A DNA stretch of 64,000 nt from Agaricus subrufescens (Eukaryota > Basidiomycota > Agaricomycetes > Agaricales > Agaricaceae), in the NCBI GenBank assembly GCA_029945375.1, contig CM057060.1, positions 1,798,001 through 1,862,000 on the forward strand, in the 5' to 3' direction. Positions 23,775 through 34,513 of the stretch are shown piece after piece. The notes under the pieces are model-generated. The model saw only the letters and a program-made list of their open reading frames with translations. It was not told where the DNA came from and ran no database searches. A program made the translations under genes and the position numbers. Every line of letters starts with the position of its first letter. Within the stretch, counting starts at the first letter, position 1.

Positions 23775-25121
23775 ATGATTGCTACTTTTCTCTTTATTGG
23801 TATTATCCTAGTAGTCAGTTCAATCATTTGGAAGAAGAAGAGAGTCCAGCTCTCCGGCTACACACTCGCACAAAGTGCGACGACCCGGAAGACGGCAACT
23901 GGAAGCGATAATCAAGATTTCACAGATTACTTTGCCTTAACTGGAGTGCCACCACCAAAGCCCTTACCAGATTTTGACATAGACAATGCTTTGCCACGAC
24001 CTTACCGACCTTTCCGCTGGAAGTATCACCAAACTATGTGTAAGTAACTATAAACCGGCTTTGATCCGTTAAAGCCATTAGTTTAAAAGTGTCTTGACTA
24101 TGATACGTTTCCACTAGCTCTTCAGGCCATGGAACCAGATTGGTGGCTTGAACTGGAATGTTCGTATCGCGAACGTGTAACCCAGCGAAAGGGACTCTAT
24201 GCCCGCCATGGCAGAAATATCATCGATATGATGCCTGGAAGCGAAGCCGCCTGTAAAGAACTCATGGAAATGGTCATCCAGTTTCTTTGCGTTCGATATC
24301 CAAACCAGTTCAACCTCGACCCGTCTGGTCTGTTCCATAACCGAATCCTCGGGAGGAGTTTCGATACGAGGGATATAAAGATGCCTTTAGAGTTCCTGTT
24401 GGAGAACGTACCGGAGGACTTTCTGATCGTGAAAGAAGATAAGGAAACAGGGTTGTATCATTTTTGCGCCGGTGTCTCTGCTTCAGCAGTTGGTTGGAAT
24501 ATGGGCATCAAAATTGGGAAGCCGTTGCATGAAGTTCATGGGCCAGTACCTTACTACAAGGAGAAGTTGCAACATTCCATGGACCGGTAAGTCCGGATGT
24601 CAAATATGCTTTTTGGAAATTGATATGTGGCGTCGCTAAAACCGTTTTTAAGGTTCTTTGTAAAAATGTCCTGTGACAAGCCAATCCAAAGGGGATCATG
24701 GAGTTTTGAAGTCGGCCAGCCTCTTTATATGCAGGAAGACGATGCTCACTGGGCTGGCAGAAGCGTCCAAGATCCGAACCTAGACATCAACAACATTTAT
24801 TTCCGCGTTGATTGGCAGACCCTGAGAAGGCTACCAAAGTCACGAGCAATCGTCTTCAACTTCAAGGCCTTGTTTACGCCTGTAGTACACTTTCGTGAAG
24901 AACCTTTCGTTCCTCGCCTTGTGGCAACCGTGCTGCAGGAAGCTGAAGCGCCATTCATGGAATACAAGTCTACTTTTCACGTAGCACACAAACTCCTACC
25001 GGCGCTAAAAAGTTGGGCGCAGGAACAGGAAGAGAAGGGTTGGGTGCCAAAAGACTGGGAAGTTCGAACTTTGGAGGAGAACCCATTTTATCCGGGCTGG
25101 CAATTACATCATAGACACTGA
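23775..25121 (+). CDS. DUF3445 / heme-dependent oxidative N-demethylase-like protein, membrane-anchored
   Basis: The start is the ATG at 23775 in ACCATG, preferred over a GTG-initiated extension. Residues 1-18 (MIATFLFIGIILVVSSII) form one membrane helix followed by WKKKR, so the rest probably faces the cytosol. The main domain has PYRPFRWKYHQTM, MEPDWWLELECSYRERVTQR, DIMPGSEAACKEL-like sequence, RYPNQFNL, EDFLIVKE, YHFCAGVSASAVGW and GKPLHEVHGPVPYYKEKL, then RVDWQTLRRLPKSRAIVFNF. These are the conserved blocks of the fungal DUF3445 family, related to heme-dependent oxidative N-demethylases. Two introns lie near 24042-24118 and 24588-24650. The substrate is unknown. It ends at the TGA 25119-25121, 81 bp from the convergent WD40 gene. 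Confidence 0.78.
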
Positions 25122-25202
25122 AATCTGCAGCTCTGTAAACCCAACTTCATGCGTCTCCGATGCGAACAATTCCACATCCCAGTCTTTTGTTTTCATGGGT
25201 TT

Positions 25203-26818
25203 CTAGTCATCCAAAAGTTCAGCAAGCTCTCGCTCTTCGTCTTCGGTAAGTTCGAAGTCTTGCGATATGGTAGGCGCAGTTTTTTCTTCCACAATAGGTG
25301 TTTCTGTTTCTGAAGCGGGTAACACGAGTTCTAAATGGGAAAAGAAAAATCAGCTGGCACGTGTAAACCGGAAAGACGAGCAACTTCCCACTAAGTCGCC
25401 ACTTTCGAATGGTTCCATCAAGACTGGTGCTAACAATCCATGGCTCCACTCTCGTCAAACCACCACTAGTATTAGCTGATTTTCGTATCCAGAATCGAAG
25501 CGCTAGAACATCATGCCAGTGTGCATCCACCTCACGAATTAATTCTGGTTGATCAAAGGTGGACAAATCATAAACCCTGATGGTATCGTCCGAGCCGGTG
25601 ATCAGGTATGGCTCGCCCACTTCGGTGAGGCCAATTGGAAGAACACAACGGACTGGTTTGGGGTGTGTTATAGGCTTGGGTAACTTGGGCTTGGACTCAG
25701 TCGATAGGTCAGGGTCGAGGCTGACTTGAACAGTTTCATCCGCTGAGGCTGAGCGATCATGGCTACTTTTAGCAACGGGATAAGAAAAGAAAAAAAAATC
25801 AGCACTACCTGTCCAGAGTTGCCCGTTACCGTAGAACATGTCATTGATTCTAGTGCGGTGATAATCAAGTTGTTGCGATAGGGAGGCTTTCCAGCGTGGA
25901 TTACTTCCTGTTTCTCTCAGCAGTTCCCAAACTTTGATGACACCCATGGTGTCACCGGTGTATAAGATATTTGTACCATCGGAGGTAACTTTTCCCAGAA
26001 GACATTCCACGGGTCGGGTATGAGATGATATTGAACCGAGACTAGTTAGGGATCGGAGTTCACTTGGTTGAGAGATGTCCCTGTGCAAAAGAAGTCAGTC
26101 GAACAGAGCAGTGGGAAGAGAATTCTCATTCTCACCAGAATCGGACAGTCTTGTCTGAACTTCCCGAGACGAGTAAGTTGATGGCGGGAAAGACATACAA
26201 AACCTTCACAAAATCCTGATGTGCGTCAGTAGAGGAAATCAAACTTCTGTTCTGAGATGGCGCGTCAGTCGACGAGTCCGACCAACTGAGGGATCATTCA
26301 CTTCTGTATTCCATAACTTAATGGTCTAAAATAGCACGTATGAGAGAGGAGATGATGTGGCGACATGTAGTACGTGTTGGCGAACCTTGTCCCAAGAACC
26401 AGTAATCAGGATTTTGCGATCACCAGACCCTGGAATAGCGTCGCAGAATGCCAGTGTCGTTATAGGAGCTGTATGCCCCTTATAAACCTGTAGCGACTCT
26501 CCGGTCTAAGTCGAGGAAGAAGCGAAATAGTGGCCAATCCAATTGAACGTTTCGCGAATATAACGAACCTCAAGATCGATCTTTTTAACGGTAGCCGTAC
26601 TTTCTGCAATCCATGCGCAACCATCTTTGATGACTATGTCCAGGGCCTTGCCTTGCAACCGTATCGGCTCTCCGAGATCCTTTGTCCGTTCTGACTTTTT
26701 TCTCCTTGCCTTTATACAACGTTTGTAGCTGTTTGCTCAAAAATAGGCGAGAACACACTTCATCCGAGAGGAGATGGGCTTCAGAGACAAGAAAATTTGA
26801 TGTGTCAGGTAATGCCAT
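25203..26818 (-). CDS. WD40-repeat protein, unknown role
   Basis: A beta-propeller protein. The start is the ATG at 26818 (MALPDTSNFLVSEAH). Blades read LETGESLQVYKGHTAPI, ILITGSWDKTIKLWN, LLVSSGSDKTVRFWD-like, ILYTGDTMGVIKVWELL, YHRTRINDMFYGNGQLWT, YLITGSDDTIRVYDLS and WIVSTSLDGTIRKW. A 60-nt intron interrupts a blade at WT|ASADETVQ, and its polypyrimidine run explains the odd Phe-rich reading in the unspliced frame. The C-terminus is a conserved acidic tail, FELTEDEERELAELLDD. I do not recognise a named orthologue. The pattern fits fungal adaptor WD proteins. Confidence 0.8.
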
Positions 26819-27273
26819 TAGTTCAGGTAGAAGGAAGGGTTGCGATCAATAGGTGCGTGATCGATCAAGAGACCCTTATCCCTCCAGATTCCTGAACCAT
26901 ATATATTGGATCATCGGTATAGGTCGAAAGATAATAATACATAGAAGGTAGTATGAGCTACAATAAAGAAGTCTCGCGCTCATAACCAATGAGTGTGCAA
27001 GAGAAAAATCATACAGCAAGGACAGAAACGAGGGGAGAATGCGATACAAAGGGTAGGTAATATCTTCAACTCGCGAACGAAAAATACAACTTGGGCTAGA
27101 ATTAATTCAAGGACTAATGTTTGCGGAGGGATGAATACCTATAAACGAAAGCAAAAATAAGGATATCACGAAAGTGCAAGGAATGACAAGAAAGGGAAGG
27201 GAAACACTGGTGTCAGGAGTAACAAGTCGAATAAATTAGCGGTCCATTTTCAAGAGAGCGCCGATGGCGTAAT
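26819..27273. other. Intergenic, 3' of the PKA gene and 5' of the WD40 gene
   Basis: About 455 bp, purine-rich on the plus strand. It presumably holds the PKA 3' UTR and the WD40 promoter. I see no gene or repeat. Confidence 0.4.
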
Positions 27274-28731
27274 TTAGAATTTCGGGAAGTGATAGGAAAG
27301 GCAATCGTTGCGAATTTGTTCAGCAATAGTGGCATCATCTTGGAAAAAACCTGGGATGTCTTCTGGGACAGGAACAGGCAAGTTAAGGAAGTTTTCCGCT
27401 TCTTCTTCATCTGATGAACGAGGAATTATTGGAGCCTAGGTAATAACGGTTTAGACACGAGGCGGTGAAGTAAGTAAAAAAGAAAACCAACATTTATTTC
27501 ACGTCGCTCCAACGCTTCCCAGTCAACACCTCGGAACCAGGCGTGTCTAAGGATGCCATCGACACCATCGCCTGCATTTCCCAGACGTTTGCTCCTGTCG
27601 GGATTGAGGAAGCCTCTAATCAGGTCTTTGGAAAGACGGTCCAAGTTACGAGGCGAGTAGTAGTCGCCAACAAGGATTTTTTCGTATATGCCGTACGGAG
27701 TGTCATCAAAGAAAGGAGGATAACCAACGAGCATCTCATAGCAGAGAACACCGCAGGCCCACCAGTCAGCAGCTTTTCCATGCCCATCAGACCGTATTAC
27801 TTCGGGCGCAAGATATTCTGGTGTTCCGCAGAGAGTCCAAGTACGGTCGTCCACTACTTTTGCGAATCCAAAGTCGGTAAGGCGAATGTAACCGCGAGAG
27901 TCGAGAAGAAGGTTTTCTGGTTTGAGATCACGGTAAACGATATTGTAAGAATGAAGGTATCTTAGTGCCAGGACTATTGTCGATAGATAGAATCGAGTGA
28001 CGTCAGGGCTGAACCTCTGTGCACGTCTGAGGTGAGTGAAAAGTTCGCCGCCGGGTATGTACGACATCAACATATAGATGTTAAGGCCATCCTGAAACGT
28101 CGCAAAAAGGTCAACAACAAAAGGGTGCTGAACACGACCAAGAATGTAATTTTCCGCTTTGACATGTTCGACCTGGTGAAGCGCTACGATCTTGGTCTTT
28201 CGCAGAACTTTCATTGCATAGAGTTGGGTCGTGTCTGCCCGGGCAGTTTTGTGCCTGACCAGTAGTACATGGCCAAACGTTCCCGTGCCTAAACCTCATC
28301 ATCAGCCATTGATTCGAACAGGCACAGCAACCAAACGAACCTAGAGTGCCCCGGACTTCGAAGTCCGACAGTCGGATACCATTGGGACCGGTGGGATACA
28401 GATGCACAGGTTCGTCTTGTAACAATCGCAGCGGTGGCCGTGCCTCTTCTGAAGGTCCGGTATCAACATGCATGCTGCTGAAGTCAGACCGGGCTGGGGT
28501 CAAGGGTTGGGTGAACTGGGCACCCTCTTGGGAATCCGAGGAATCGCCATAATCCGCGTTCATATCCTCATCGAGAAGATAATCGTCCTCGCTGCTGTCT
28601 GAGTTGCCTGGCGAGAGTGGAGGGGTAATGGGGGCCTTGTGGGATGCCGCGAAATTTTGTTTCAGAAAGGGACCGCGGTGGTCATTGGGAAGAGACGTAG
28701 AACGGGAGAAGGAGTGCGTAGAAGGATGCAT
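27274..28731 (-). CDS. cAMP-dependent protein kinase (PKA) catalytic subunit
   Basis: AGC-family Ser/Thr kinase. After a Ser/Pro-rich N-terminal extension and the acidic EDDYLLDEDMN stretch come LSDFEVRGTLG then TGTFGHV (glycine loop split by an intron), YAMKVLRKTKIV (ATP Lys), YRDLKPENLLLDSRG (catalytic loop), TDFGFAKVVDDRTWTLCGTP (DFG and activation-loop Thr), EYLAPEVIRSDGH, WWACGVLCYEMLVGYPPFF and GVDGILRHAWF. The C-tail ends YHFPKF, the FxxF hydrophobic motif of PKA. The stop is at 27274-27276. The first in-frame ATG is at 28731. The same frame stays open further upstream to about 28900 without an ATG, so an upstream exon or a near-cognate start cannot be excluded. The leader has two small upstream ORFs. 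Confidence 0.92.
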
Positions 28732-28847
28732 GGAAAGGAAAGGCGACGATATATGCGAGGAAAAGGAGGCGAAAAAAAGTGGGCTGCTCTGTCGGACCTG
28801 CGATTGAAAGCTCGGGGTGGAAGGGAGAGAGGGCAAGGGAGTGCTGG

Positions 28848-28886
28848 TCAAAGAAGAGAGGCGAGGTTGGCAAGTCGATGCCGCAT
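28848..28886 (-). promoter_or_regulatory. Upstream ORF in the PKA leader
   Basis: A 12-codon ATG-initiated ORF (MRHRLANLASLL, stop TGA) lies about 115 nt above the PKA ATG and in another frame. Just above it, at 28892-28897, is a minimal ATG-TGA start-stop element. Both would lie in the mRNA leader only if transcription starts above 28897, which the sequence cannot show. Confidence 0.35.
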
Positions 28887-29012
28887 CTCTGTCACATCTT
28901 AGTGATGCGTGACTCTGTCACCGCACAGGATCGAGATCTGTCATCTGTCACGGCAACGTGCCGCGCTGCCTGATCGGCCTTTTCGGTCATGTTGGCACAA
29001 TCAAACTTCATG

Positions 29013-30208
29013 ATCAAACTCCAAAAGCAAAGGTCGGTATACCGTACAATCCGCAAATAACTCGAACTTCAGAAGGCTCTTCCCCAGCTCCAGCCGCAAC
29101 ATACAGCGGTACAAAATGCTCTTCCCTCGGGTGTGAAGCTCGGAACCCCTCGTGTCGGGTCAAGGAAATCAACGCCTTCTTACGTTGCTCCGCCTAACTC
29201 AAATCAGCAATTCCATCCCTTCAGCACTGAAACACAGATGAATGCCTCACATCAACTATCTTAATAGCGGAATGTATGGCCTTGTCGAATCCCATATGGC
29301 TTTCGGTTGCCGTAAGGGGAGAGAATGACCTTCGATCCCTCAAATTGTGTGCAGTCAGTCCCCCAGACAACACTAAAATTCGCTCTTCCCTGTCACAGAA
29401 AAAAAAAATCAACGTCATCAATACATCAGCCGTCATTTTTGAAACATTGAAATGTTGTGTCATGCTCGCTTTTGTGAAATCTACTAACCGTAATTGCGCT
29501 ATTGCCTTTCCTATTGCCCAATTTTTCTCTGGGCTCAGACTGCCGTCGATGGAAACTTGAACTATCGGAATATCCGTGAATTCCTCTCCAAACATCAGTC
29601 GGAAAGGCACAAAAACTCCATGATCAAGGCCTGGTCCCTGGAAACCACGGCCATCTTCACCGCGAGCCTCCTTCCTGGACGTGGTCCTGGCATCGTATCC
29701 GTGCTGTCAACAAAAAGTTAATAACCAACACAATTGCAACTCGCGCTCAACTGGTCCTCACAGCTTTATACAAGTCAACGATTCGTTTAGACAACTCCGC
29801 ATCGCCACGCGAGACGAATTTCAGGCTGTACAACTGCGGAGGGAATCCGTAGTAATCCATCAGCAGAGGCTGATCATCACCATAATCTGTCACTGCAATA
29901 AAAGTTCAGCTCATGTCAGGCCATTTTGACTGTAGGTAAAACTCACCCATTCGTTCCCCCAATGTCTCCCAATGGGCGCTGAATACGACTATTCCCTTCG
30001 GATCATACTTTTTCAATAACGCTGGTCCGAAATCCTTCAAGAAAGAAGCAAGACTGCCCGAGGGTCCCTGATAATCCTTCTGATCGTCTTGCCGACCCTG
30101 GGGATACGCCAGCATAGGCGACCCATGTGCGAAGAAAAAGGCAGGGATCCTATCTGGTGTTGAGGGAAGCTCGTCCAGGGCCTTACGCCATTCTTCTTGG
30201 TTGCTCAT
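29013..30208 (-). CDS. LigB-type (class III) extradiol ring-cleavage dioxygenase, DODA-like
   Basis: Non-heme iron enzyme of the family that includes plant 4,5-DOPA dioxygenase and bacterial YgiD. The start is the ATG at 30208 (MSNQEEWRKALDELP). Iron-binding His candidates are in PAFFFAHGSPML and VVFSAHWET. The conserved MDYYGFPPQLYSLKF and LDHGVFVPFRLMF follow, then IPIVQVSIDGSLSPEKN, RILVLSGGLTAHNL and FRASHPREEHFVPLYVAAG. The C-terminus ends IPTFAFGV. About six short introns are present. The natural substrate is a catechol but is not predictable. A TATA-like element lies at 30317-30324 on the same strand. Confidence 0.87.
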
Positions 30209-30719
30209 ACTTTCTCCACGGTGTCGGAACGATACCTTCGGGATAAGACAAACGACGGGGACTACTCTTGGAAAGGACAGCTGAACCGAGCTTTCGTACC
30301 TTTCAAACAGTACGCTTATTTATATGCCTACAGTGACCAACAATTCCGTACGTCATCACTTGAATGATAATCCGCTCACTAATCAACTTCAAACCTGTCA
30401 GCGCCGACGTATTTTTACGCAAACAGTATTAGACATTTTGTTCCCTAGGGTGTAATGGCTCGTAAGTAAGCTGACTAGACTGATGCCCAGCTTACTGGCT
30501 TACAATACTAGATACATAGATAATATAGTGGATGAGGCAACAGAGTAATTTGTATCTGTCTAGCGCTGGGAGCCACAAATCCATTAAGCTCCTCGGTGCG
30601 TAAACTTCATCACATAGACTAAATTGCCAATGTGCGAAAACAGACAATGCCCAGTAACAAAAAGAAATACAGCAAATCAGAGCTCTATGTTGAAAATTTA
30701 GAGGGTATGGCATCGAAAG
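30209..30719. other. Intergenic, dioxygenase promoter and 3' region of the next gene
   Basis: About 510 bp. A 73-codon frame with a real ATG (30492-30713, minus) begins 7 bp after the stop of the upstream gene, on the same strand, and is hydrophobic without family resemblance. I treat it as 3' UTR rather than a gene. Confidence 0.4.
30317..30324 (-). promoter_or_regulatory. TATA-like element of the extradiol dioxygenase gene
   Basis: TATAAATA on the minus strand, about 110 nt above the ATG at 30208. Confidence 0.4.
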
Positions 30720-33476
30720 TCAGGAGGAGGCGGGAGGGAGTGAAGGCACGTCGATATGCAGCGGTCGAGTGACACCCGCCAGCCAATCTCTCCATTCCAC
30801 TTCACTTTTTCGCTGTCGCATTATCTCTTGCAGCTGCCCTAGCGTCGGATTGTGAGCATGAAGCACGAACGTATAGTCCGAAACGTCTTTGTCTTCCTGG
30901 TGAATGATTATGCTGTTTTTCCCTAGCATTGCAAACTCCGAGAGATCGACGTAGCCATCTACTGTGGTCTACACTACGATAAGTCAAAGGCCCTATTAGA
31001 ATAGTATCGACTTACGATAAGTGGTGGAGCCAACGGTAAATCCCTTCTTGAGCCGTGGAAATTGACATTCATCGACACGCCTCCAATCTGAGGCCAGCCA
31101 GATGGCATAGAAGCAACAACTTCGGTCAGCGGAGCTTCAATGGTTGCATGTGATTGCTTTCCCAGACGTTTGATCAGCTCTCGGGAGGAATAGCATCCAA
31201 GTGATAGACAGTAACTAGACGCAATGTCTCTGTAGGCTCAGTCAACATTGATCCTTCTAACGGAATCAACAAACTGACTTGAGTTGCGATGCTTTGTTAT
31301 TAACCCATTTGGAGAGGCACTCCATGTCCGACTGTGTCAAATCGAACACGATTTCTGTAGATGAGTCCTGAGTACCACCTCGAGAGAATGCGACGACTTG
31401 GAATCGCGTCTTTGGAGTTTCTTTCGCTAGAACAAATGCCGCCCTATCGTCCGCTACATACACTCTCTGTTGGCTTTCGCCTACTTCGCTTGATGTCGCA
31501 TCAATTTCAACGATTGGGTGAGGTTTAGGTATTGTGAGCTTTTCGTATAACTTGAGAAACTGAGCCATAGTGGAATCTTCGGGGATCAACAGCGGGCGCA
31601 TTTCGACCGAATCAATGGGCTGTGGCATGCCGTCGGCAACGCCTGGTACAAGAGTGGTAATTGTGGACCCTTCAGTCAACTGTTTTGGGGTCGGAACCAC
31701 GACTATCGGGTCCGACGGGTGGTCAACGATCATGGATACTGAAGGCGGTGATGGGGCCAGCGGAGAATCTATAGTATGCTGCCTGAAATGAGTGGAGCGT
31801 CAAGACGCTGAAAATCATAACAAACCGGAGGGAGAGGAGCCAGAGGTACTGGGACGTCTGTAGATATAATCCGTGCCTCGCCTGGGGCTTGAAGATCGTC
31901 ATGAAAGGGGAAAAAACGATTGAGAATTTTATGATCGCGAGGCTGACGATGAAAAAAGATATACCTGACGGGACGGATGAATCCCACTTTGGCTGAAGGC
32001 TAGGAATAGGGGACGCATGCTGGTATTTAGGCTCCTGCTGTGACGTTTGAGAGACTGTAAATAGGCTAGATGACTCAGACTGCCCGAGGTTCTGGCTGGT
32101 AGGTTGGCTGATAAGTTCTGGATGTAGTCGAGGCACTGGCTGGGCATGTTCCTGTAGTGATTGAGTCTGATTGGGCGAGTGCTGTGTTTGTGCGGGCGGC
32201 GGACTCAAAAGCGGAGAAGCCATAGACTCGCCCCCCTCGACACCGGATGGCTGTGTAGCAATCTTCAAAGAGATTTCTTCTGGTTCCACCTCCTTTTTGA
32301 TTTGGACAGGATCGGGTATCCCACGTTGAACCTGTGCATGCTTCTGTTTGAAGTCTTGGATGTCGCTTTCAACAAATGCAGAGAGGTCAATCTTCCTTAG
32401 TTTCTTCGTTCTTACTCCTTGTCGTGAAGAACTAACAGAACTTTGGTTACCCCGGGCGGGGGCGGACGATGCAGCACCATGAGATCCAGTCGTATTTTTA
32501 TGGGATATTCCAATGAAAGTGATCTCAGGGCTGCGGTTCTGCAACGGGAGTTAAGTCGAGAGAAATCTAATGATTGGAGTATTTACCCCCTGTGACTTTG
32601 CTGTATGCGGCATGTCAGATGTGGATGAGTTGAGTGACGCTTGTCCCGGAATGGAATGTTGAGACAAGTCGAGTGTGGGTTGACCCTTCGCTGGAAGTGT
32701 TGGTGCAGTGCCTGTGTTTGAATCATGCGCTTGGACAGTCTGAGAGCCTTGCGAAGATACCAGACCTGTGGTTTGTCCCTTGGTTGCTGCTTCTTTGGGA
32801 TGATTTTCGGTTCGAGGATCCGGTGACGGACGTGGAGAAGGTGTCTGTTGACTTCAAACGATTGAGAGTAACGTCAAGATAGCAGTGACATGTACCAACC
32901 TTGGCGTGGTTTGGGGAACAGGAACAAGAGGAATGCCTTCAACAGCTTGCAACAAATGGCTGACAGCATCTTGCAAAGCATCAGAGGCGTATCAATACAG
33001 TGCCGAGAAAGCATACTCTTGAGGGGTGTTTCCACGAACAGGTCCCTAAAGGGCCTGGTAGCCTGGATTAACATCACATAGCTGGCCGTCAAGGGGTGAT
33101 CAAGCCACTGGGAGGGCATAAACGGTACGCTGATATCCAAAGAATACCCGACGGCACCACGAAGGGTCATTTGCGCGATCTGTTCCAAGGGAATGTAGGT
33201 AATAGGGTGGTGTACGCCATTCTTCTCTCGACACGCACGATTAAAAGCCTGACTATCTATTCAATTTAGTGCGACCATATTCAAACAGGGTCCGAGCAGA
33301 CATACCATGGGCCTCGCGATCGTGTAATACGCCTTAGAATTACCCAACCATACAGTGAGCTTGGCCGCAGTCTCCGTATAATCTTTGACGTTTGGACTTC
33401 TCAGATGATTTTCGTATATACTGAAGAGTCTTTCATTATTTTTTGTGACCTTTTCATTGTCGGGAGGTTGAGACAT
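30720..33476 (-). CDS. Large uncharacterised protein with disordered centre and a possible PINIT-like C-terminal patch
   Basis: The start is the ATG at 33476 (MSQPPDNEKVTKNNERL). The N-terminal 200 residues are folded and helical (RLFSIYENHLRSPNVKDY, ITYIPLEQIAQMTLRGAVG). They are followed by several hundred Ser/Gln/Pro-rich residues with an acidic/basic block (KKLRKIDLSAFVESDIQDF, QIKKEVEPEEISLK; the IKKEVEPEE stretch looks like a sumoylation site). The C-terminal part is folded again: RVYVADDRAAFVLAKETPK, QSDMECLSKWVNNKASQLK, IGGVSMNVNFHGSRRDLP, GYVDLSEFAMLGKNSIIIH and SDYTFVLHAHNPTLGQL. The order of the last blocks recalls the PINIT region of Siz/PIAS SUMO ligases, but I see no SP-RING. 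This resemblance is weak and is inference. Function is unknown. Introns are frequent and short. Confidence 0.65.
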
Positions 33477-33561
33477 GGCGCCGGTCGTCCGTAATGTGCG
33501 AGTGGTCTTTATAGGGTGGCTTTCCGATAGTGGTTTAGTCTACTATCGATATCAAGAGTTG

Positions 33562-33866
33562 ATGGGTGGTGGGAAATCAAACACGAGAGAGTTGAACGCA
33601 GAACCGTTGGGGGAAGTAATAATGAGTATGGGGTAAGTACAATTCAGGTAATTTGATTTCTGGAACCGGGCTGTCACTGAGTTGTTCTATTCGTCCGCTA
33701 CAGAATTCGCTCAAGGAAACAACATCTAAAAGAGGGTAAGTACACAGTACTGGTATGGATGGTAGACCCGGCTGACCTCAACGATAACGCCAACTCGAAC
33801 TCGAAGGTGATCGGAGTTTGAACTAACTCGAGTTCTAGTCCACTTGAATTTGAGTCAACCCTCATG
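33562..33866 (+). CDS. Candidate spliced micro-ORF, 43 aa
   Basis: An ATG at 33562 (MGGGKSNTRELNAEPL) leads to two perfect GTAAGTAC donors. Introns of 71 nt (33633-33703) and 103 nt (33736-33838), the second with a CTAAC branch point about 17 nt before its AG, would join three exons in frame, ending QPS at a TGA (33864-33866). No family is recognised. It starts 85 bp from the divergent gene at 33476, so it may equally be a spliced divergent non-coding transcript or a chance arrangement. Confidence 0.2.
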
Positions 33867-34513
33867 AACAACATTCTCTTGTTAGGGACCCCTCTTCAAA
33901 GACAAAAAAATATCTACATGAGGACAACGCTCATCTTAAGGTGGCCTTCAGTAAGCCGGTATGTCAAGTTGTTATACTTCTTGTCTTTGTGGTACCAGGG
34001 CTTGATCAACACTATTCAACTCAGCATTATTCAATATAAGTCAGGTGTGATGAATAACACCCTTGTTCCACTCGGTTTGTAGGCTGTAAATATCGCGCAT
34101 ATAAGGCAGGTTGAAGACCAAGATCTGTATCCTCATTCGGTCTGCGTCCTGGGCAATCGTCATATCGAAGGTAAGCTTGAGTTTTTTTGATGAAGCAATT
34201 GCCATTATAAGCATGGCTTCTCCATCCAGTGGTCAAATCGCGAAAATCCGGTTCAAAACCTAATTTCCATCGGGATCTCGATATCTGTTAAACGCCTGAA
34301 ACACTTTTTCCAGCCCTACGATATCTATCAGGTGCCAGCCCTGTAGCAGTTCGTCATTTGTTGCCACGACACGTCAAGGTTCAGAAGCCCCATTTATCTC
34401 AGGACTGCCTCTGATATATTCACGTCGGCCCCTCGGTTATTCGCCTTGGTTCGGGCACCCGAGCACTATTAAAGTGAGGGCGCGCAAAGCTCCAATAGAA
34501 TCGCATTTTTGTC
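33867..34513. other. Intergenic, upstream of the cAMP phosphodiesterase gene
   Basis: About 650 bp with short unrelated frames. Just before it (33795-33850) there is a loose cluster of ACTCGAA/TCGAGT-like words. I see no transposon termini, tRNA or coding region. Confidence 0.35.

Noticed and set aside
25780..25860. Apparent frameshift or Phe-rich insertion in the WD40 gene
   Set aside because: It is explained by a 60-nt GT-AG intron that restores WT|ASADETVQ.
30492..30713. 73-codon minus-strand ORF with a true ATG
   Set aside because: It begins 7 bp after the stop of the previous gene on the same strand. It has no family match and is most likely 3' UTR.
33795..33850. Clustered ACTCGAA/TCGAGT words as a possible repeat or binding array
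   Set aside because: Spacing and copies are irregular and the run is short. It is not distinguishable from chance.
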